Of a stretch of 64,000 bases of DNA, positions 17,160-26,851 are shown in pieces; positions within the stretch are counted from its first letter, which is position 1; the number at the start of each line of letters is the position of its first letter. Location of the stretch: contig NZ_CAMXWS010000002.1 in the NCBI RefSeq assembly GCF_947253065.1, positions 50,779 to 114,778 of the forward strand. Direction: 5' to 3'. Position numbers and translations under genes: made by a program. This stretch comes from an uncultured Corynebacterium sp. (GTDB taxonomy: Bacteria; Actinomycetota; Actinomycetes; Mycobacteriales; Mycobacteriaceae). Under the pieces are notes generated by a model. The model saw nothing but the letters and a program-made list of their open reading frames with translations. It was not told the origin of the DNA and ran no database searches.

Positions 17160-17986
17160 AAAACCTCGGCAAAATCGGACATGCCTTAGGCGTTGTCTTC
17201 ATTCTCGTGTGGGGTCTCGCCCCGTTCTACTGGATGCTTGTCACCGCGCTGCGCGATAAGAAGTACACGTTTGACACCACCCCGTGGCCCACGCACGTCA
17301 CCCTGGAGAATTTCCGCGACGCGCTGGCCACGGATAAGGGCAATGACTTCCTCGGGGCGATCGCGAACTCGCTGATCATCTCCCTGATCACCACCCTGCT
17401 TGCTGTCATCGTGGGTGTTTTCACCGGCTATGCGCTGGCACGCTTGGACTTCCGCGGCAAAGGCATCGTCACTGGCATCATTCTCGCCGCGTCGATGTTC
17501 CCGGGCATCGCATTGGTCACCCCGTTGTTCCAGCTCTTCGGTGACCTCGGCTGGATTGGTACCTACCGCGCCATGATCATCCCCAATATCTCCTTCGCAC
17601 TCCCGCTGACGGTGTACACGCTGATTTCCTTCCTGCGGCAGCTGCCGTGGGAGCTCGAAGAAGCAGCGCGTGTCGACGGCGCAACGCGTGGCCAGGCCTT
17701 CCGCAAAGTGCTTCTCCCTCTGGCTGCACCGGGTATTTTCACCACAGCGATCATCGCGTTCATTGCGACGTGGAATGAGTTCATGCTCGCGCGCCAGCTG
17801 TCCACCAACGCCACCGAGCCGGTCACCGTGGCGATTGCTCGCTTCTCCGGACCGAGCGCCTTTGAGTACCCCTACGCAGCCATCATGGCTGCCGGTTCGC
17901 TGGTCACCGTGCCGCTGATCCTCATGGTGCTGGTCTTCCAGCGCCGCATTGTCTCCGGTCTCACCGCCGGTGGCGTGAAGGGATAA
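17156..17986 (+). CDS. ABC sugar transporter, MalG-type permease
   Basis: A 276-aa permease subunit with six predicted helices and the EAA motif (ELEEAARVDGATRGQAFRKVLLPLAAPG, near 163-190). It forms the heterodimeric channel with the preceding MalF-type protein, to which it is translationally coupled by a 4-nt overlap. No ATP-binding subunit follows; the next gene is a DUF305 protein. The importer therefore probably uses a shared MsiK/TusK-like ATPase encoded elsewhere. A weak stem (17985-17990 with 17997-18002) with TTTT follows the stop. Confidence 0.87.
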   Translation: MKNLGKIGHALGVVFILVWGLAPFYWMLVTALRDKKYTFDTTPWPTHVTLENFRDALATDKGNDFLGAIANSLIISLITTLLAVIVGVFTGYALARLDFRGKGIVTGIILAASMFPGIALVTPLFQLFGDLGWIGTYRAMIIPNISFALPLTVYTLISFLRQLPWELEEAARVDGATRGQAFRKVLLPLAAPGIFTTAIIAFIATWNEFMLARQLSTNATEPVTVAIARFSGPSAFEYPYAAIMAAGSLVTVPLILMVLVFQRRIVSGLTAGGVKG

Positions 17987-18062
17987 GTGGCCTTCCCCAC
18001 TTTTGTGGCGTTGACCTGGGACTGACAGCTAGTCTGACCCTGAACACTGAAAGGGGATGCCA

Positions 18063-18701
18063 ATGGCAGACAGAGAACTCAATAATGGACTTGATGTCCG
18101 TGCCACTGGATCCGAGGAGCTAACGCGGCCGGACCGCAAGCCGTGGATCATTGCCCTCGCCGTCATCGCCGCGCTCGTGTTGCTCATCGCCGCCCTCAGC
18201 CCGACGGTCCGCGGGGCCTTCAGTGACGGCGGGGACGAGGCGGAAGGGACACACAACGAAGTGGACGTCCACTTCCTCGGCATGATGGTCCCCCACCACC
18301 AGCAGGCCATCGACATGTCCGACGTGCTGCTTGAATCCGATGTCGACGACGAGCAGGTCCGCGACCTGGCTCAGCGCATCAAGGACGGTCAAGAGCGCGA
18401 GAACGAGCAGATGCGCGCCTGGGCTGACGAGTGGGGCATCCAGGACGACATGGAGATGCACTCGACCCACATCGCGAACGGGATGTTCCAGCCGGAAGAG
18501 CTCGAAGAATTCGCAACGCTGGAAGGCGATGAGCTGCGCACCACCTTCCTGGAGATGATGCACTACCACCACGATCATGTCATCCCCATGACGCAGGACC
18601 AGATCGACAACGGCGGGTATGCCCCGCTGCGCGAGCTGGCACAGGAGATGGTCGACGTCCAGACCGCGGAGATGAAGGAGATGGAAGAGCTTCTCGCTTA
18701 G
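18063..18701 (+). CDS. DUF305 membrane-anchored protein
   Basis: A 212-aa protein with a cytoplasmic N-terminus, one transmembrane helix (about 32-50) and an extracellular four-helix DUF305 domain. The two paired family motifs are intact: FLGMMVPHHQQAIDM and MMHYHHDHVIPM. These His/Met-rich segments suggest metal binding, and several DUF305 genes elsewhere sit with copper-resistance genes; no copper gene is adjacent here. The ATG at 18063 is chosen over the one at 18057 because AAAGGGG then has a 6-nt spacing. Function unknown; family clear. Confidence 0.82.
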   Translation: MADRELNNGLDVRATGSEELTRPDRKPWIIALAVIAALVLLIAALSPTVRGAFSDGGDEAEGTHNEVDVHFLGMMVPHHQQAIDMSDVLLESDVDDEQVRDLAQRIKDGQERENEQMRAWADEWGIQDDMEMHSTHIANGMFQPEELEEFATLEGDELRTTFLEMMHYHHDHVIPMTQDQIDNGGYAPLRELAQEMVDVQTAEMKEMEELLA

Positions 18702-18732
18702 CTCGCTCTTCTCCCCACTCCTTCTTCCACAG

Positions 18733-18798
18733 CACAAAGCCGCTAGCTCCCGCACCACCCTCCTCTCGGAGGGAGTGCGGAGCCTAGCGGCTTTTGTG
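18733..18798. terminator. Bidirectional terminator between DUF305 gene and pyc
   Basis: A long stem (18733-18746 with 18784-18798, one bulge) with an inner CTCCCGCAC/GTGCGGAG pairing, flanked by AAAG and CTTTTG runs. It sits between two convergent genes. Confidence 0.88.
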
Positions 18799-18819
18799 TG
18801 CGCTTTGTGTGGGCGGCTC

Positions 18820-21800
18820 TTAGCGGATCACGGCGACGAGATCGCCGCCTTCCACCTTCGTGGCCTGAGTGAAGGCAATGCGCTCAATCACGCCATCCTT
18901 CGGGGCGGAGATGGATGCTTCCATCTTCATTGCCTCAATGGATGCGACCTGGTCGCCGGCAGCGACCTCATCGCCCTCCTTTACGGTCACCGTGACCACA
19001 CCAGCAAACGGTGCGGCGACGTGGTTCGGATTGCCCGCATCGGCCTTTTCCACTTCAGCGACAGACGACTCCGCATTCTCATCACGGACGGTCACCGGAC
19101 GGATCTGGCCGTTGACATTGATAATCACGCGGCGCATGCCCTTCTCATCCGGCTCACCCACCGCATCTAAACGCACAACCAGTGGCGTCTGCTGTTCTTC
19201 CAGGTCGCCGTACCAAATCATTGTCTCCTCGCCCTCGTTCAGGCCGTAGAAGAAGGTCTTGTCCGACAACTGGTCAGTGATGCCGTAAGTGCGACGGTGC
19301 TCGAGGAATTCGGCGTACTGCTTCGGGAAGAGCAGCTTGTCCAAGCTAGCGCGACGTGCACGGTGGTCCTCGGATTCCAGATCCTCAGCCAGGTCCGCCG
19401 GGACGCTAGAAAGCTGCGGTGTCTCCTTGCGCCCGCCGAGTGCGCGGTCACGCAATTCCGGCCAGCCGCCCGGAGGGGTGCCTAGCTCGCCACGGAGGAA
19501 GCCGATCACGGAGTCCGGGATATCAAATTTCTGCGGGTCACGCGCGAATTCCTCCGGATCAACACCAGCGCCCACGAGGTGCAGGGCCAGATCGCCCACG
19601 ACCTTCGAGGATGGCGTGACCTTCGTCGGACGACCGAGCATTTCGTTGACTGCGGCGTAGTAGTCCTCGATCAGCTCAAAACGGTCCCCCAGCCCCAAAG
19701 CAACAGCCTGGGTACGCAGGTTGGATAGCTGGCCGCCCGGGATCTCGTGGCGGTACACACGACCGGTCGGGCCAGGAATGCCCGACTCGAACGGAGCATA
19801 GATCTGGCGGACTGCCTCCCAGAATGGCTCTAGGCTGCTGACTGCTTCCAAAGAGAGGCCCGTATCACGCTCAGTGTTGGCAAATGCTGCCACCAGCGCG
19901 GACATGGACGGCTGCGAAGTCGTGCCCGCCAAAGGTGCAGAAGCCACATCCACGACATCGGCACCGACATTAGCTGCGGCAAGATACGTTGCCAGCTGGC
20001 CGCCAGCAGTGTCGTGGGTGTGCACGTGCACCGGCAGATCAAAGCGCTCACGCAGAGCAGTGACCAATTTCGCGGCAGCGGCCGGGCGCATGAGTCCCGC
20101 CATGTCCTTGATGGCCAGAATATGAGCACCGGTCTCGACGATTTCCTCAGCCAGACGCAGGTAGTAATCAAGGGTGTACAGGTCCTCATTTGGGTCCATC
20201 AGGTTGCCCGAATACGCCATTGCTACCTCAGCCACAGTGGACTGGGTCTCCAGCACGGCATCGATGGCGGGGCGCATCTGGGAGACGTCGTTAAGCGCGT
20301 CAAAGATGCGGAAGATATCCACCCCGGAGCTGGCTGCTTCCTTCACAAATGCGCGCGTGACGGATTCCGGGTACGGCGTGTAGCCGACCGTATTACGGCC
20401 TCGCAGCAGCATCTGAATATTCATATTCGGCATTGCTTCGCGCAGCTCTTCCAGGCGCGTCCACGGCGATTCGTGGAGGAAACGCATGGCCACGTCGTAG
20501 GTCGCACCACCCCATGCCTCAACGGAGGTGAGCTCCGGCGTGAGATGCCCGACGTGCTTCGCCGCGGCGACGAGCGTGTTCGTGCGAATGCGGGTGGCCA
20601 GCAAAGACTGGTGTGCATCGCGGAACGTCGTGTCGGTGACACCGAGCGCTGTCTGGCCGCGCAGCTTCTCCGCCCACTTCTCTGGGCCGAGTTCGCGCAG
20701 CTCATCGCGTGCGCCGCGTGGCGTGGAGGTGTAGTTCAGCTCCGGCAGCTTCTTCGACGGCTGAATATTCGTCGGACGCGGACCATTCGGCTGATTCACC
20801 GTCACCCACGCCAAGTATTCGAGGATACGGCCAGCCTCATCCGGCGCGGCCGGAGCCTCAAGCAGCATCGGGTGATCCGCGATGAAGCTGGTAGAAATGC
20901 GCTTTTCCGTGAAGTCCGGCTCGCTCAACAGCGCGCGCAAAAAGCCGATATTCGTGGACACACCATTGACGGAGAATTCGTTGAGCGCACGGCGGGCACG
21001 CGCCACAGCCGTCTCGAAATCCTTGCCACGGCAGGTCATCTTCACCAACAGCGAATCGAAATTCGGGGTGATCTCCGAGCCCACCGACACATTGCCGTCT
21101 AGGCGCACACCAGCACCGCCCGGTGAACGGTAGCCAGTGATCACACCGGAATCCGGGCGGAAGCCATTATTCGGATCCTCAGTGGTGATGCGGCACTGCA
21201 AGGCAGCGCCCGTCAGCGTGATCTCATCCTGGTGCAGGCTCAGCTGGTCCAGCGTTGCACCCGCCGCGATGTGCATCTGCGATTTCACAATGTCTACACC
21301 CGTGACCTCCTCAGTCACCGTGTGCTCGACCTGCACGCGCGGGTTCATCTCAATGAAGACATGGTTGCCCTTCTCATCCACCAGGAATTCGACGGTGCCG
21401 GCGCCTTGGTAGTTGATGTGGCGGCAGAAATTCACCGCGTCCTGGCAGATGCGTTCACGCTGTTCTTCGGTGATGTGCTGCGCGGGCGCGATCTCTACGA
21501 CCTTCTGGTGGCGGCGCTGCACGGAGCAATCACGCTCAAACAAGTGCATGACATTGCCCGCGGAATCCCCCAAGATCTGCACCTCAATGTGCTGCGGGTT
21601 GATCACCGCTTGCTCGAGGTACACATTCGCATCACCGAATGCGGCTTCCGCCTCACGCGATGCTTCCGCAGCGAGCGACTCAAGGTTTTCACGCTTATCG
21701 ACGAAGCGCATTCCCCTTCCGCCGCCACCGGATACCGCTTTGACGAAGACAGGGAATTCGAAATCATCAGCCCACTCAACGAGTTTGCTCACATCCGTGG

Positions 21801-22260
21801 TCGCCTCAGAATCCTTGAGCACCGGCAGACCGGCCTCTTCCGCAGCGCGGACTGCAGCGGCCTTATCACCGGTCAGATCAAGGGTTTCTGCGGTCGGGCC
21901 GATGAAGGTGATGCCCCGCTCACGGCAGGCGCGCGCTAAGTCAGCGCGCTCAGAGAGAAAACCGTAACCGGGGTAGACCGCATCTGCCCCGGTCTGCTCG
22001 GCGGCGCGCATGATTTCGTCGATAGACAGGTACGCGCGGACCGGCTGCCCCTCATCACCGATCTGCACAGCCTCATCTGCGAATGGGCGGTGGAAGGAGT
22101 GACGGTCCTCGCGCGGGTAGACCGCAACAGTCTTGGCGCCCGTCTCAAATGCTGCGCGGAATGCGCGCACCGCGATCTCGCCGCGGTTGGCCACGAGAAT
22201 CTTGTTGAAGGTGGGCAGATGTGCTGCTTCCTGGCTCGTCGAACGATCAAGATCAGTCAT
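18820..22260 (-). CDS. pyc: Pyruvate carboxylase
   Basis: The 1146-aa biotin-dependent anaplerotic enzyme making oxaloacetate from pyruvate. Domain order is complete: biotin carboxylase (about 15-470, FNKILVANRGEIAVRAFRA, ATP-grasp SGGGGRGMRFV), carboxyltransferase (about 545-810, TDTTFRDAHQSLLATR with the metal-binding HVHTHDTAGG), a conserved C-terminal domain, and the biotinyl domain with Lys1112 in EAMKMEA. RBS GGGAGG precedes the ATG by 5 nt. Length matches the corynebacterial family. One copy of the repeated 11-mer GCTTATCGACG lies inside (21693-21703). It is separated by 80 nt from prpC upstream on the same strand. Confidence 0.97.
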   Translation of the reverse strand: MTDLDRSTSQEAAHLPTFNKILVANRGEIAVRAFRAAFETGAKTVAVYPREDRHSFHRPFADEAVQIGDEGQPVRAYLSIDEIMRAAEQTGADAVYPGYGFLSERADLARACRERGITFIGPTAETLDLTGDKAAAVRAAEEAGLPVLKDSEATTDVSKLVEWADDFEFPVFVKAVSGGGGRGMRFVDKRENLESLAAEASREAEAAFGDANVYLEQAVINPQHIEVQILGDSAGNVMHLFERDCSVQRRHQKVVEIAPAQHITEEQRERICQDAVNFCRHINYQGAGTVEFLVDEKGNHVFIEMNPRVQVEHTVTEEVTGVDIVKSQMHIAAGATLDQLSLHQDEITLTGAALQCRITTEDPNNGFRPDSGVITGYRSPGGAGVRLDGNVSVGSEITPNFDSLLVKMTCRGKDFETAVARARRALNEFSVNGVSTNIGFLRALLSEPDFTEKRISTSFIADHPMLLEAPAAPDEAGRILEYLAWVTVNQPNGPRPTNIQPSKKLPELNYTSTPRGARDELRELGPEKWAEKLRGQTALGVTDTTFRDAHQSLLATRIRTNTLVAAAKHVGHLTPELTSVEAWGGATYDVAMRFLHESPWTRLEELREAMPNMNIQMLLRGRNTVGYTPYPESVTRAFVKEAASSGVDIFRIFDALNDVSQMRPAIDAVLETQSTVAEVAMAYSGNLMDPNEDLYTLDYYLRLAEEIVETGAHILAIKDMAGLMRPAAAAKLVTALRERFDLPVHVHTHDTAGGQLATYLAAANVGADVVDVASAPLAGTTSQPSMSALVAAFANTERDTGLSLEAVSSLEPFWEAVRQIYAPFESGIPGPTGRVYRHEIPGGQLSNLRTQAVALGLGDRFELIEDYYAAVNEMLGRPTKVTPSSKVVGDLALHLVGAGVDPEEFARDPQKFDIPDSVIGFLRGELGTPPGGWPELRDRALGGRKETPQLSSVPADLAEDLESEDHRARRASLDKLLFPKQYAEFLEHRRTYGITDQLSDKTFFYGLNEGEETMIWYGDLEEQQTPLVVRLDAVGEPDEKGMRRVIINVNGQIRPVTVRDENAESSVAEVEKADAGNPNHVAAPFAGVVTVTVKEGDEVAAGDQVASIEAMKMEASISAPKDGVIERIAFTQATKVEGGDLVAVIR

Positions 22261-22340
22261 TGGGGCCTCCCGGAATCAGATGGGTGCATTTCCACCAATC
22301 AATCTTAAAGGCCACCTACGAACACAGACCCGTGCGCCCG

Positions 22341-23531
22341 TTACCCAGCGGCTAGCTCGGTGCCGTCAGAACCGCGATCCTCCACTCCCGAAACGTGACG
22401 TTCATCCGCACCGTTGTATGCGGCGAGAGGGCGAATGATCGTGTTGTTTTCGAATTGCTCAATGATGTGAGCAGTCCACCCAGTGATGCGCGCCATGACG
22501 AACAGTGGGGTGAAGAATTCAATATCGAATCCGAGAATGTAATACGCAGGTCCCGCCGGGAAATCCAGATTGGGCATGATCTTGATCGAGGTGTTCTCAT
22601 ACATGGTCCTGGCCATGATGTCGTACATCTCAACCCATTTTTCCGCGTTCTTTTCCGGGTGCTCCGAGGCGAGTTTCTTGAAAGCCTCTTCCATCGTGGG
22701 CACGCGCGAATCGCCTTTCTTGTACACGCGGTGACCGAAGCCCATGACCAGCTCTTTATTCTTCAGCTTATTCAAGGTCCACTCTTCGGTCTTCGCCGGA
22801 TCGTCGATCTCGACGAAATTGTGCATGACGAATTCATTGGCACCACCATGCAGTGGGCCTTTGAGCGCACCGATCGCGCCGGTAACCGCGGACCAGGTAT
22901 CGGACTGCGTGGATGTGATCACGCGTGCGGTGAAGGTCGAAGCATTGAAAGAGTGCTCCGCATACAGGATCATCGACTTCTCAAACGCCTCAACATCCGA
23001 CGGAATCGTCGCCGGGGAGCCTTCCTCATCACCGAAGACCATCCAGAGGAAGTTCTCTGCATAACCGCGATTCACATCCGGCTCGATGTATCCCTCCCCG
23101 CGCCGGCGGCGGATATCCAACGCGATGATGGTGGGCAGCTTGGTCAGCAGCGTCAGTGCGATATCCCGGATGTGATCAGAATTTGGCGTGAATTTCTCCG
23201 GGTCACGCGTACCCAAAAACGATACGGCGGTGCGCAGGACGTCCATCGGGTGGCAATCCTTCGGCATCGCCTCGATGACCCCAATCAGTTCCTCATCCAA
23301 CCCGCGGCGGCTGCGTGCCACGTCGTAGAACTCCTGCAGTTCCTCCTCGTTGGGCAGTTCCCCATTCCACAGCAGCATGGCTACTTCTTCGAAGCTGACA
23401 TTATTGGCCAGCTCGTGGACTGGGTAGCCGCGGTACAGCAAAGAGTTCGTTTCGGGATTGACCTTGGAGATCTGCGTGTAGTCAGCGACAACACCATTGA
23501 GGCCCTTGCGGATTTCAGGCTGATTCGACAT
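22341..23531 (-). CDS. prpC: 2-methylcitrate synthase (PrpC-type citrate synthase)
   Basis: A 396-aa citrate synthase family protein, condensing propionyl-CoA with oxaloacetate. Active-site motifs are visible: GPLHGGANE and MGFGHRVYKKGDSR, plus the C-terminal IIRPLAAYNG arginine. The short type with a neighbouring prpD marks it as PrpC rather than GltA, though some citrate synthase activity is usual for the family. RBS GAGGAGAG lies 6 nt upstream. It follows prpD with only 99 nt between, where most propionate loci would carry prpB. Its product needs PrpD, below, and PrpB, not found in the window. Confidence 0.9.
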   Translation of the reverse strand: MSNQPEIRKGLNGVVADYTQISKVNPETNSLLYRGYPVHELANNVSFEEVAMLLWNGELPNEEELQEFYDVARSRRGLDEELIGVIEAMPKDCHPMDVLRTAVSFLGTRDPEKFTPNSDHIRDIALTLLTKLPTIIALDIRRRRGEGYIEPDVNRGYAENFLWMVFGDEEGSPATIPSDVEAFEKSMILYAEHSFNASTFTARVITSTQSDTWSAVTGAIGALKGPLHGGANEFVMHNFVEIDDPAKTEEWTLNKLKNKELVMGFGHRVYKKGDSRVPTMEEAFKKLASEHPEKNAEKWVEMYDIMARTMYENTSIKIMPNLDFPAGPAYYILGFDIEFFTPLFVMARITGWTAHIIEQFENNTIIRPLAAYNGADERHVSGVEDRGSDGTELAAG

Positions 23532-23630
23532 TATTTTCTCTCCTCTACAAAACTATATTTTGGGTGAAAGAGTGGGCCCTTGCTGGCGTCGCTCATGCCT
23601 CGCGCTAGCTCAGGCCCTTGGATATGTGGT

Positions 23631-25142
23631 TTAGAAGATTCCTTCAGGTGTTTGCGGTGCAGCAGCCAATGCTTCGGCAGTAAGTCGAACATTGAGCTCA
23701 TTCAGATCATTGAGGTTTTCCAGGTTCTCCACGGCTGCAATGAAGCGATCCTGCTCTTCTTCCGACACCAGCCCCTTGGCGAGTGTGCGGAATTTCGCAA
23801 TGTAATCGGCACGCTCAAACGGACGCGCACCGAGCGGGTGCGCATCAGCCACTGCCAACTCGTCTTCGATCACTTCCCCATCCGCGAAGGTGATCACCGC
23901 CTTGGCACCAAAGGCCTTCTCATTCGGATCAGTCGAGTGATAGCGGCGAGTCCACTCTGGGTCCTCGGTGGTGGAAATCTTGTGCCACAGCTCGACGGTC
24001 TCCTTGCGACCAGCACGCTCCGGTGAATAGGAATCAATGTGATGCCACATGCCGTCCTCAAGCGCGACAGCGAAGATGTACATGATCGAGTGGTCCAGGG
24101 TCTCGCGCGAAGCCGTCGGATCCATCTTCTGTGGGTCGTTCGCGCCAGTACCGATGACATAGTGCGTGTGGTGCGAGGTATGCAGGACAATCGACTCGAT
24201 CTCCACGGTCGTGCGTCCCGCATCGGCAATGGTCTGCTTCATGCGTCGTGCCAGGTCAATCGGTGCCTGCGACTGATACTCCGCCGAGTGCTCCTTGGTG
24301 TAGGTATCCAAGATGGCGCGCTTTTCTTCGCCCGGCGCGGGCAGCGGCACAGTGTAGGTGCGGTCCGGGCTGTGCAGCATCCACGCGATCACGCCGTCCT
24401 CGCCCTCCCAGATCGGGGCGGGCGCGCCCTCACCGCGCATACAACGGTCAACCGCCTCGATGGCCATCTTCCCCGCGAATGCCGGGGCGTATGCCTTCCA
24501 CGAGGAGATCAAACCCTTACGTGATTGACGCGTCGCCGTCGTGGTGTGCAGCGCCTGCCCCACCGACTGGTAGATCGTGTCCACATCCAGGTTCAGCATC
24601 GTGCCAATGCCAGCAGCCACGCTCGGCCCCAGGTGCGCCACGTGATCAATCTTGAACTCGTGCAGGGAGATACCCTTGACCAGGTTCACCTGAATCTCAT
24701 AACCAGTGGCAATGCCCCGGATCAGCGCTTTGCCGTCCAGGCCCTTGTGCTGTGCCACTGCCAGAAGCGGCGGAATATTGTCTCCCGGATGCGAGTACTC
24801 CGCCGCCAAGAACGTGTCATGGAAGTCCAGCTCACGCACCGCAGTGCCGTTCGCCAGCGCCGCCCACTCCGCGGAATAGCGGCCATCTACGCCAAAAACA
24901 GCGGCGCCTTGCTTATCCACGGCATGTGCCTGCGCCATCACTCGCGCCGATGTCACCGGTCGGCGTACCACTGATGCCACCGCCACCGCAGCATTGTCGA
25001 TGATGCGGTTGATGATCATCTCTTTCGTGTCTTCCGGGACCTCCACTGGGTCCGCGGCGACTTGCGCCACCTTGTAGGCAAGGTGCTCCTCGTACGGAAA
25101 ATCCTCCGCCGATCTGCGCGTGCGCACCTCGTGCTCAATCAT
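23631..25142 (-). CDS. prpD: 2-methylcitrate dehydratase (MmgE/PrpD family)
   Basis: A 503-aa MmgE/PrpD protein that dehydrates 2-methylcitrate to 2-methyl-cis-aconitate in propionate catabolism. The N-terminus ([20 protein letters not shown]) matches the family start, so the ATG at 25142, with AGGAGG 11 nt upstream, is preferred over the in-frame ATG at 25178, which lacks an RBS. The conserved region [21 protein letters not shown] is near the middle. It heads a prpD-prpC unit. Upstream lie a perfect 9-bp-arm palindrome (25190-25211) and an unusual 9-bp-period TTATAT array (25261-25314). No PrpR regulator is adjacent. Confidence 0.9.
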   Translation of the reverse strand: MIEHEVRTRRSAEDFPYEEHLAYKVAQVAADPVEVPEDTKEMIINRIIDNAAVAVASVVRRPVTSARVMAQAHAVDKQGAAVFGVDGRYSAEWAALANGTAVRELDFHDTFLAAEYSHPGDNIPPLLAVAQHKGLDGKALIRGIATGYEIQVNLVKGISLHEFKIDHVAHLGPSVAAGIGTMLNLDVDTIYQSVGQALHTTTATRQSRKGLISSWKAYAPAFAGKMAIEAVDRCMRGEGAPAPIWEGEDGVIAWMLHSPDRTYTVPLPAPGEEKRAILDTYTKEHSAEYQSQAPIDLARRMKQTIADAGRTTVEIESIVLHTSHHTHYVIGTGANDPQKMDPTASRETLDHSIMYIFAVALEDGMWHHIDSYSPERAGRKETVELWHKISTTEDPEWTRRYHSTDPNEKAFGAKAVITFADGEVIEDELAVADAHPLGARPFERADYIAKFRTLAKGLVSEEEQDRFIAAVENLENLNDLNELNVRLTAEALAAAPQTPEGIF

Positions 25143-25189
25143 TGGACAGCCAACCTCCTGGATCATCTCCGCGGTCATACAACGTCACT

Positions 25190-25211
25190 GCGAAACACCT
25201 TTGTGTTTCGC
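25190..25211. promoter_or_regulatory. Palindrome upstream of prpD
   Basis: GCGAAACAC-CTTT-GTGTTTCGC, a perfect 9-bp inverted repeat, lies between the AT-rich promoter region and the prpD start, flanked on both sides by CGTCAC. It is a candidate operator for a propionate or carbon regulator, or an mRNA hairpin in the leader. Confidence 0.55.
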
Positions 25212-25260
25212 GTCACTAATTAGTATGCCGAAACAATCTGGAGCGCGGGCTGCCTTTTCT

Positions 25261-25314
25261 TTATATCCTTTATATTTTTTATATTTCGGCGCGGACTTAT
25301 ATAACTTATATTTC
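25261..25314. repeat. Nonamer array (TTATATnnn) in the prpD promoter region
   Basis: TTATAT begins at 25261, 25270, 25279, 25297 and 25306, a strict 9-bp period; the unit expected at 25288 is replaced by GGCGCGGAC. On the prpD-coding strand the unit reads nnnATATAA. It is strongly AT-rich against a GC-rich background and probably contains the prpD -10 region. Confidence 0.7.
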
Positions 25315-25334
25315 GCCGTGACCTGCTGTTTTGA

Positions 25335-26741
25335 TTAGTTCAGGTCAGTCTTGTGCACCAAGCGGCGTGCTGCCTCGGTGATCGAACCGGACAGGGACGG
25401 GTAGACCGCCATGGAATTAGCCAGCTGCTCAACCGTGAGGTTATTGGTCACGGCGATGGTGAGCGACAGGATCAGCTCAGATGCCGTCGGGGCGACGATC
25501 ACGCCACCGAGCACCTGGCCGGAGCCCTTGCGGGCGAAGATCTTCACAAAACCAGTCTTCAGCGAACGCATCTTGGCGCGCGGGTTTGTGGCCAGCTCCA
25601 GCTTGATGATGTCTGCGTTGTACTCACCATTGTGGATCTGCTGCTCCGTGATACCCACGGCAGCGATCTCCGGACGGGTGAACACTGCGTTGCCGACGGT
25701 GCGGACACGCAGCGGCTCCACGCCCTCACCGAGCGCGTGGTACATAGCGATACGGCCCTGCATTGCAGCGACCGATGCGAGCGGCATGAGGTCCGAGCAG
25801 TCACCCGCAGCGTAAATGCCAGAGACATTGGTGCGGGAAACACGGTCAACGTGAATGTGGCCCGACGGAGTGACATCCACACCCTGGGATTCCAGCTGCA
25901 GGTCCTTCGTATTCGGGATCGAACCAATGGACATCAGGCAGTGCGATCCAGTGATCTCACGGCCATCGCTGGTGCGCACAATCACACCATCACCGGTGTT
26001 CTCCACGCTGTCCACGCGTGCGTCCTTCACCAGGGTCACGTCGCGGTTGGACAGGACCTGCTCCAGCACGTCAGCGGCATCAGCATCATCGTGCGGCAAG
26101 ATGCGGTCGGAAGAGCCGACCATAGTGACCTTCACGCCCAACTCGGCGTAGGCGGAAACGAACTCTGCACCGGTCACACCGGAACCGACCACGACGAGGT
26201 GCTCCGGCTCCTCAATCAGGTCGTACATCTGCTGCCAGTTCAGAATGCGACGGCCATCCGGCTTCGCCTTCGGAAGAACACGCGGGGATGCACCGGTGGA
26301 GATCAAGACCATGTCGCAGTCGATGGTCTCCTCCGTGCCGTCGTTAAGCGCCACCTCAACGCGGTGCGTGGTGTGGCCATCCTGCTTTGCAGCGAAACGA
26401 CCGCGGCCGTTGATGATGCGCACGCCTGCACGCTCGATCTGTGCACGGATATCGCGCGACTGCTCCGAAGCAAGCGCGACAACGCGGTTGTTCAGCGCCG
26501 GGACAGACAGGTTCACATCGCCAAGGCCGTGCTTCAGACCCATTGCATCAGCGCGACGCAGGTCAGTCTTAATATTCGTGCCCGCGATGAAGCCCTTCGA
26601 CGGAACGACATCGCGCAGAATGCCGGAGCCACCGACACCGAGATCCTCAACCAGCGTGATGTCCGCACCATAGGAACTGCCCACGAGAGCTGCCTCGTAG
26701 CCGCCCGGGCCGCCGCCGATGATCACGATCTTTTTGGACAC
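25335..26741 (-). CDS. lpdA: LpdA-type NAD(P)H:quinone oxidoreductase (flavoprotein disulfide reductase fold)
   Basis: A 468-aa FAD/NAD-binding protein of the pyridine nucleotide-disulfide oxidoreductase fold. It has an N-terminal GGGPGGYEAAL, a second NAD motif VVGSGVTGAEF, the FAD motif IYAAGDCSD, and a C-terminal dimerisation domain. The redox-active Cys pair of true lipoamide dehydrogenases is absent: the position reads GGSGILRDVVPSK. This is the hallmark of the actinobacterial LpdA (Rv3303c-like) quinone reductases, so dihydrolipoamide activity is not expected. It is monocistronic between prpD and the M20 peptidase gene. The ATG is preceded by GGAGT 4 nt upstream. Confidence 0.85.
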   Translation of the reverse strand: MSKKIVIIGGGPGGYEAALVGSSYGADITLVEDLGVGGSGILRDVVPSKGFIAGTNIKTDLRRADAMGLKHGLGDVNLSVPALNNRVVALASEQSRDIRAQIERAGVRIINGRGRFAAKQDGHTTHRVEVALNDGTEETIDCDMVLISTGASPRVLPKAKPDGRRILNWQQMYDLIEEPEHLVVVGSGVTGAEFVSAYAELGVKVTMVGSSDRILPHDDADAADVLEQVLSNRDVTLVKDARVDSVENTGDGVIVRTSDGREITGSHCLMSIGSIPNTKDLQLESQGVDVTPSGHIHVDRVSRTNVSGIYAAGDCSDLMPLASVAAMQGRIAMYHALGEGVEPLRVRTVGNAVFTRPEIAAVGITEQQIHNGEYNADIIKLELATNPRAKMRSLKTGFVKIFARKGSGQVLGGVIVAPTASELILSLTIAVTNNLTVEQLANSMAVYPSLSGSITEAARRLVHKTDLN

Positions 26742-26851
26742 GCATGACTCCTTTGCGCTTCGCGTTGCAAAATTCTTCTTCAGAGTTACCGGGTGTCCAC
26801 TGTAGCCCCCAGGACAAAAAGCCGCCTACTGGCTGGGGTCGAAGCGAAGAA

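Noticed and set aside
25261..25314. Replication-origin iterons or DUE in the AT-rich prpD upstream DNA
   Set aside because: No DnaA boxes, no dnaA/rep gene nearby; a promoter array is simpler.
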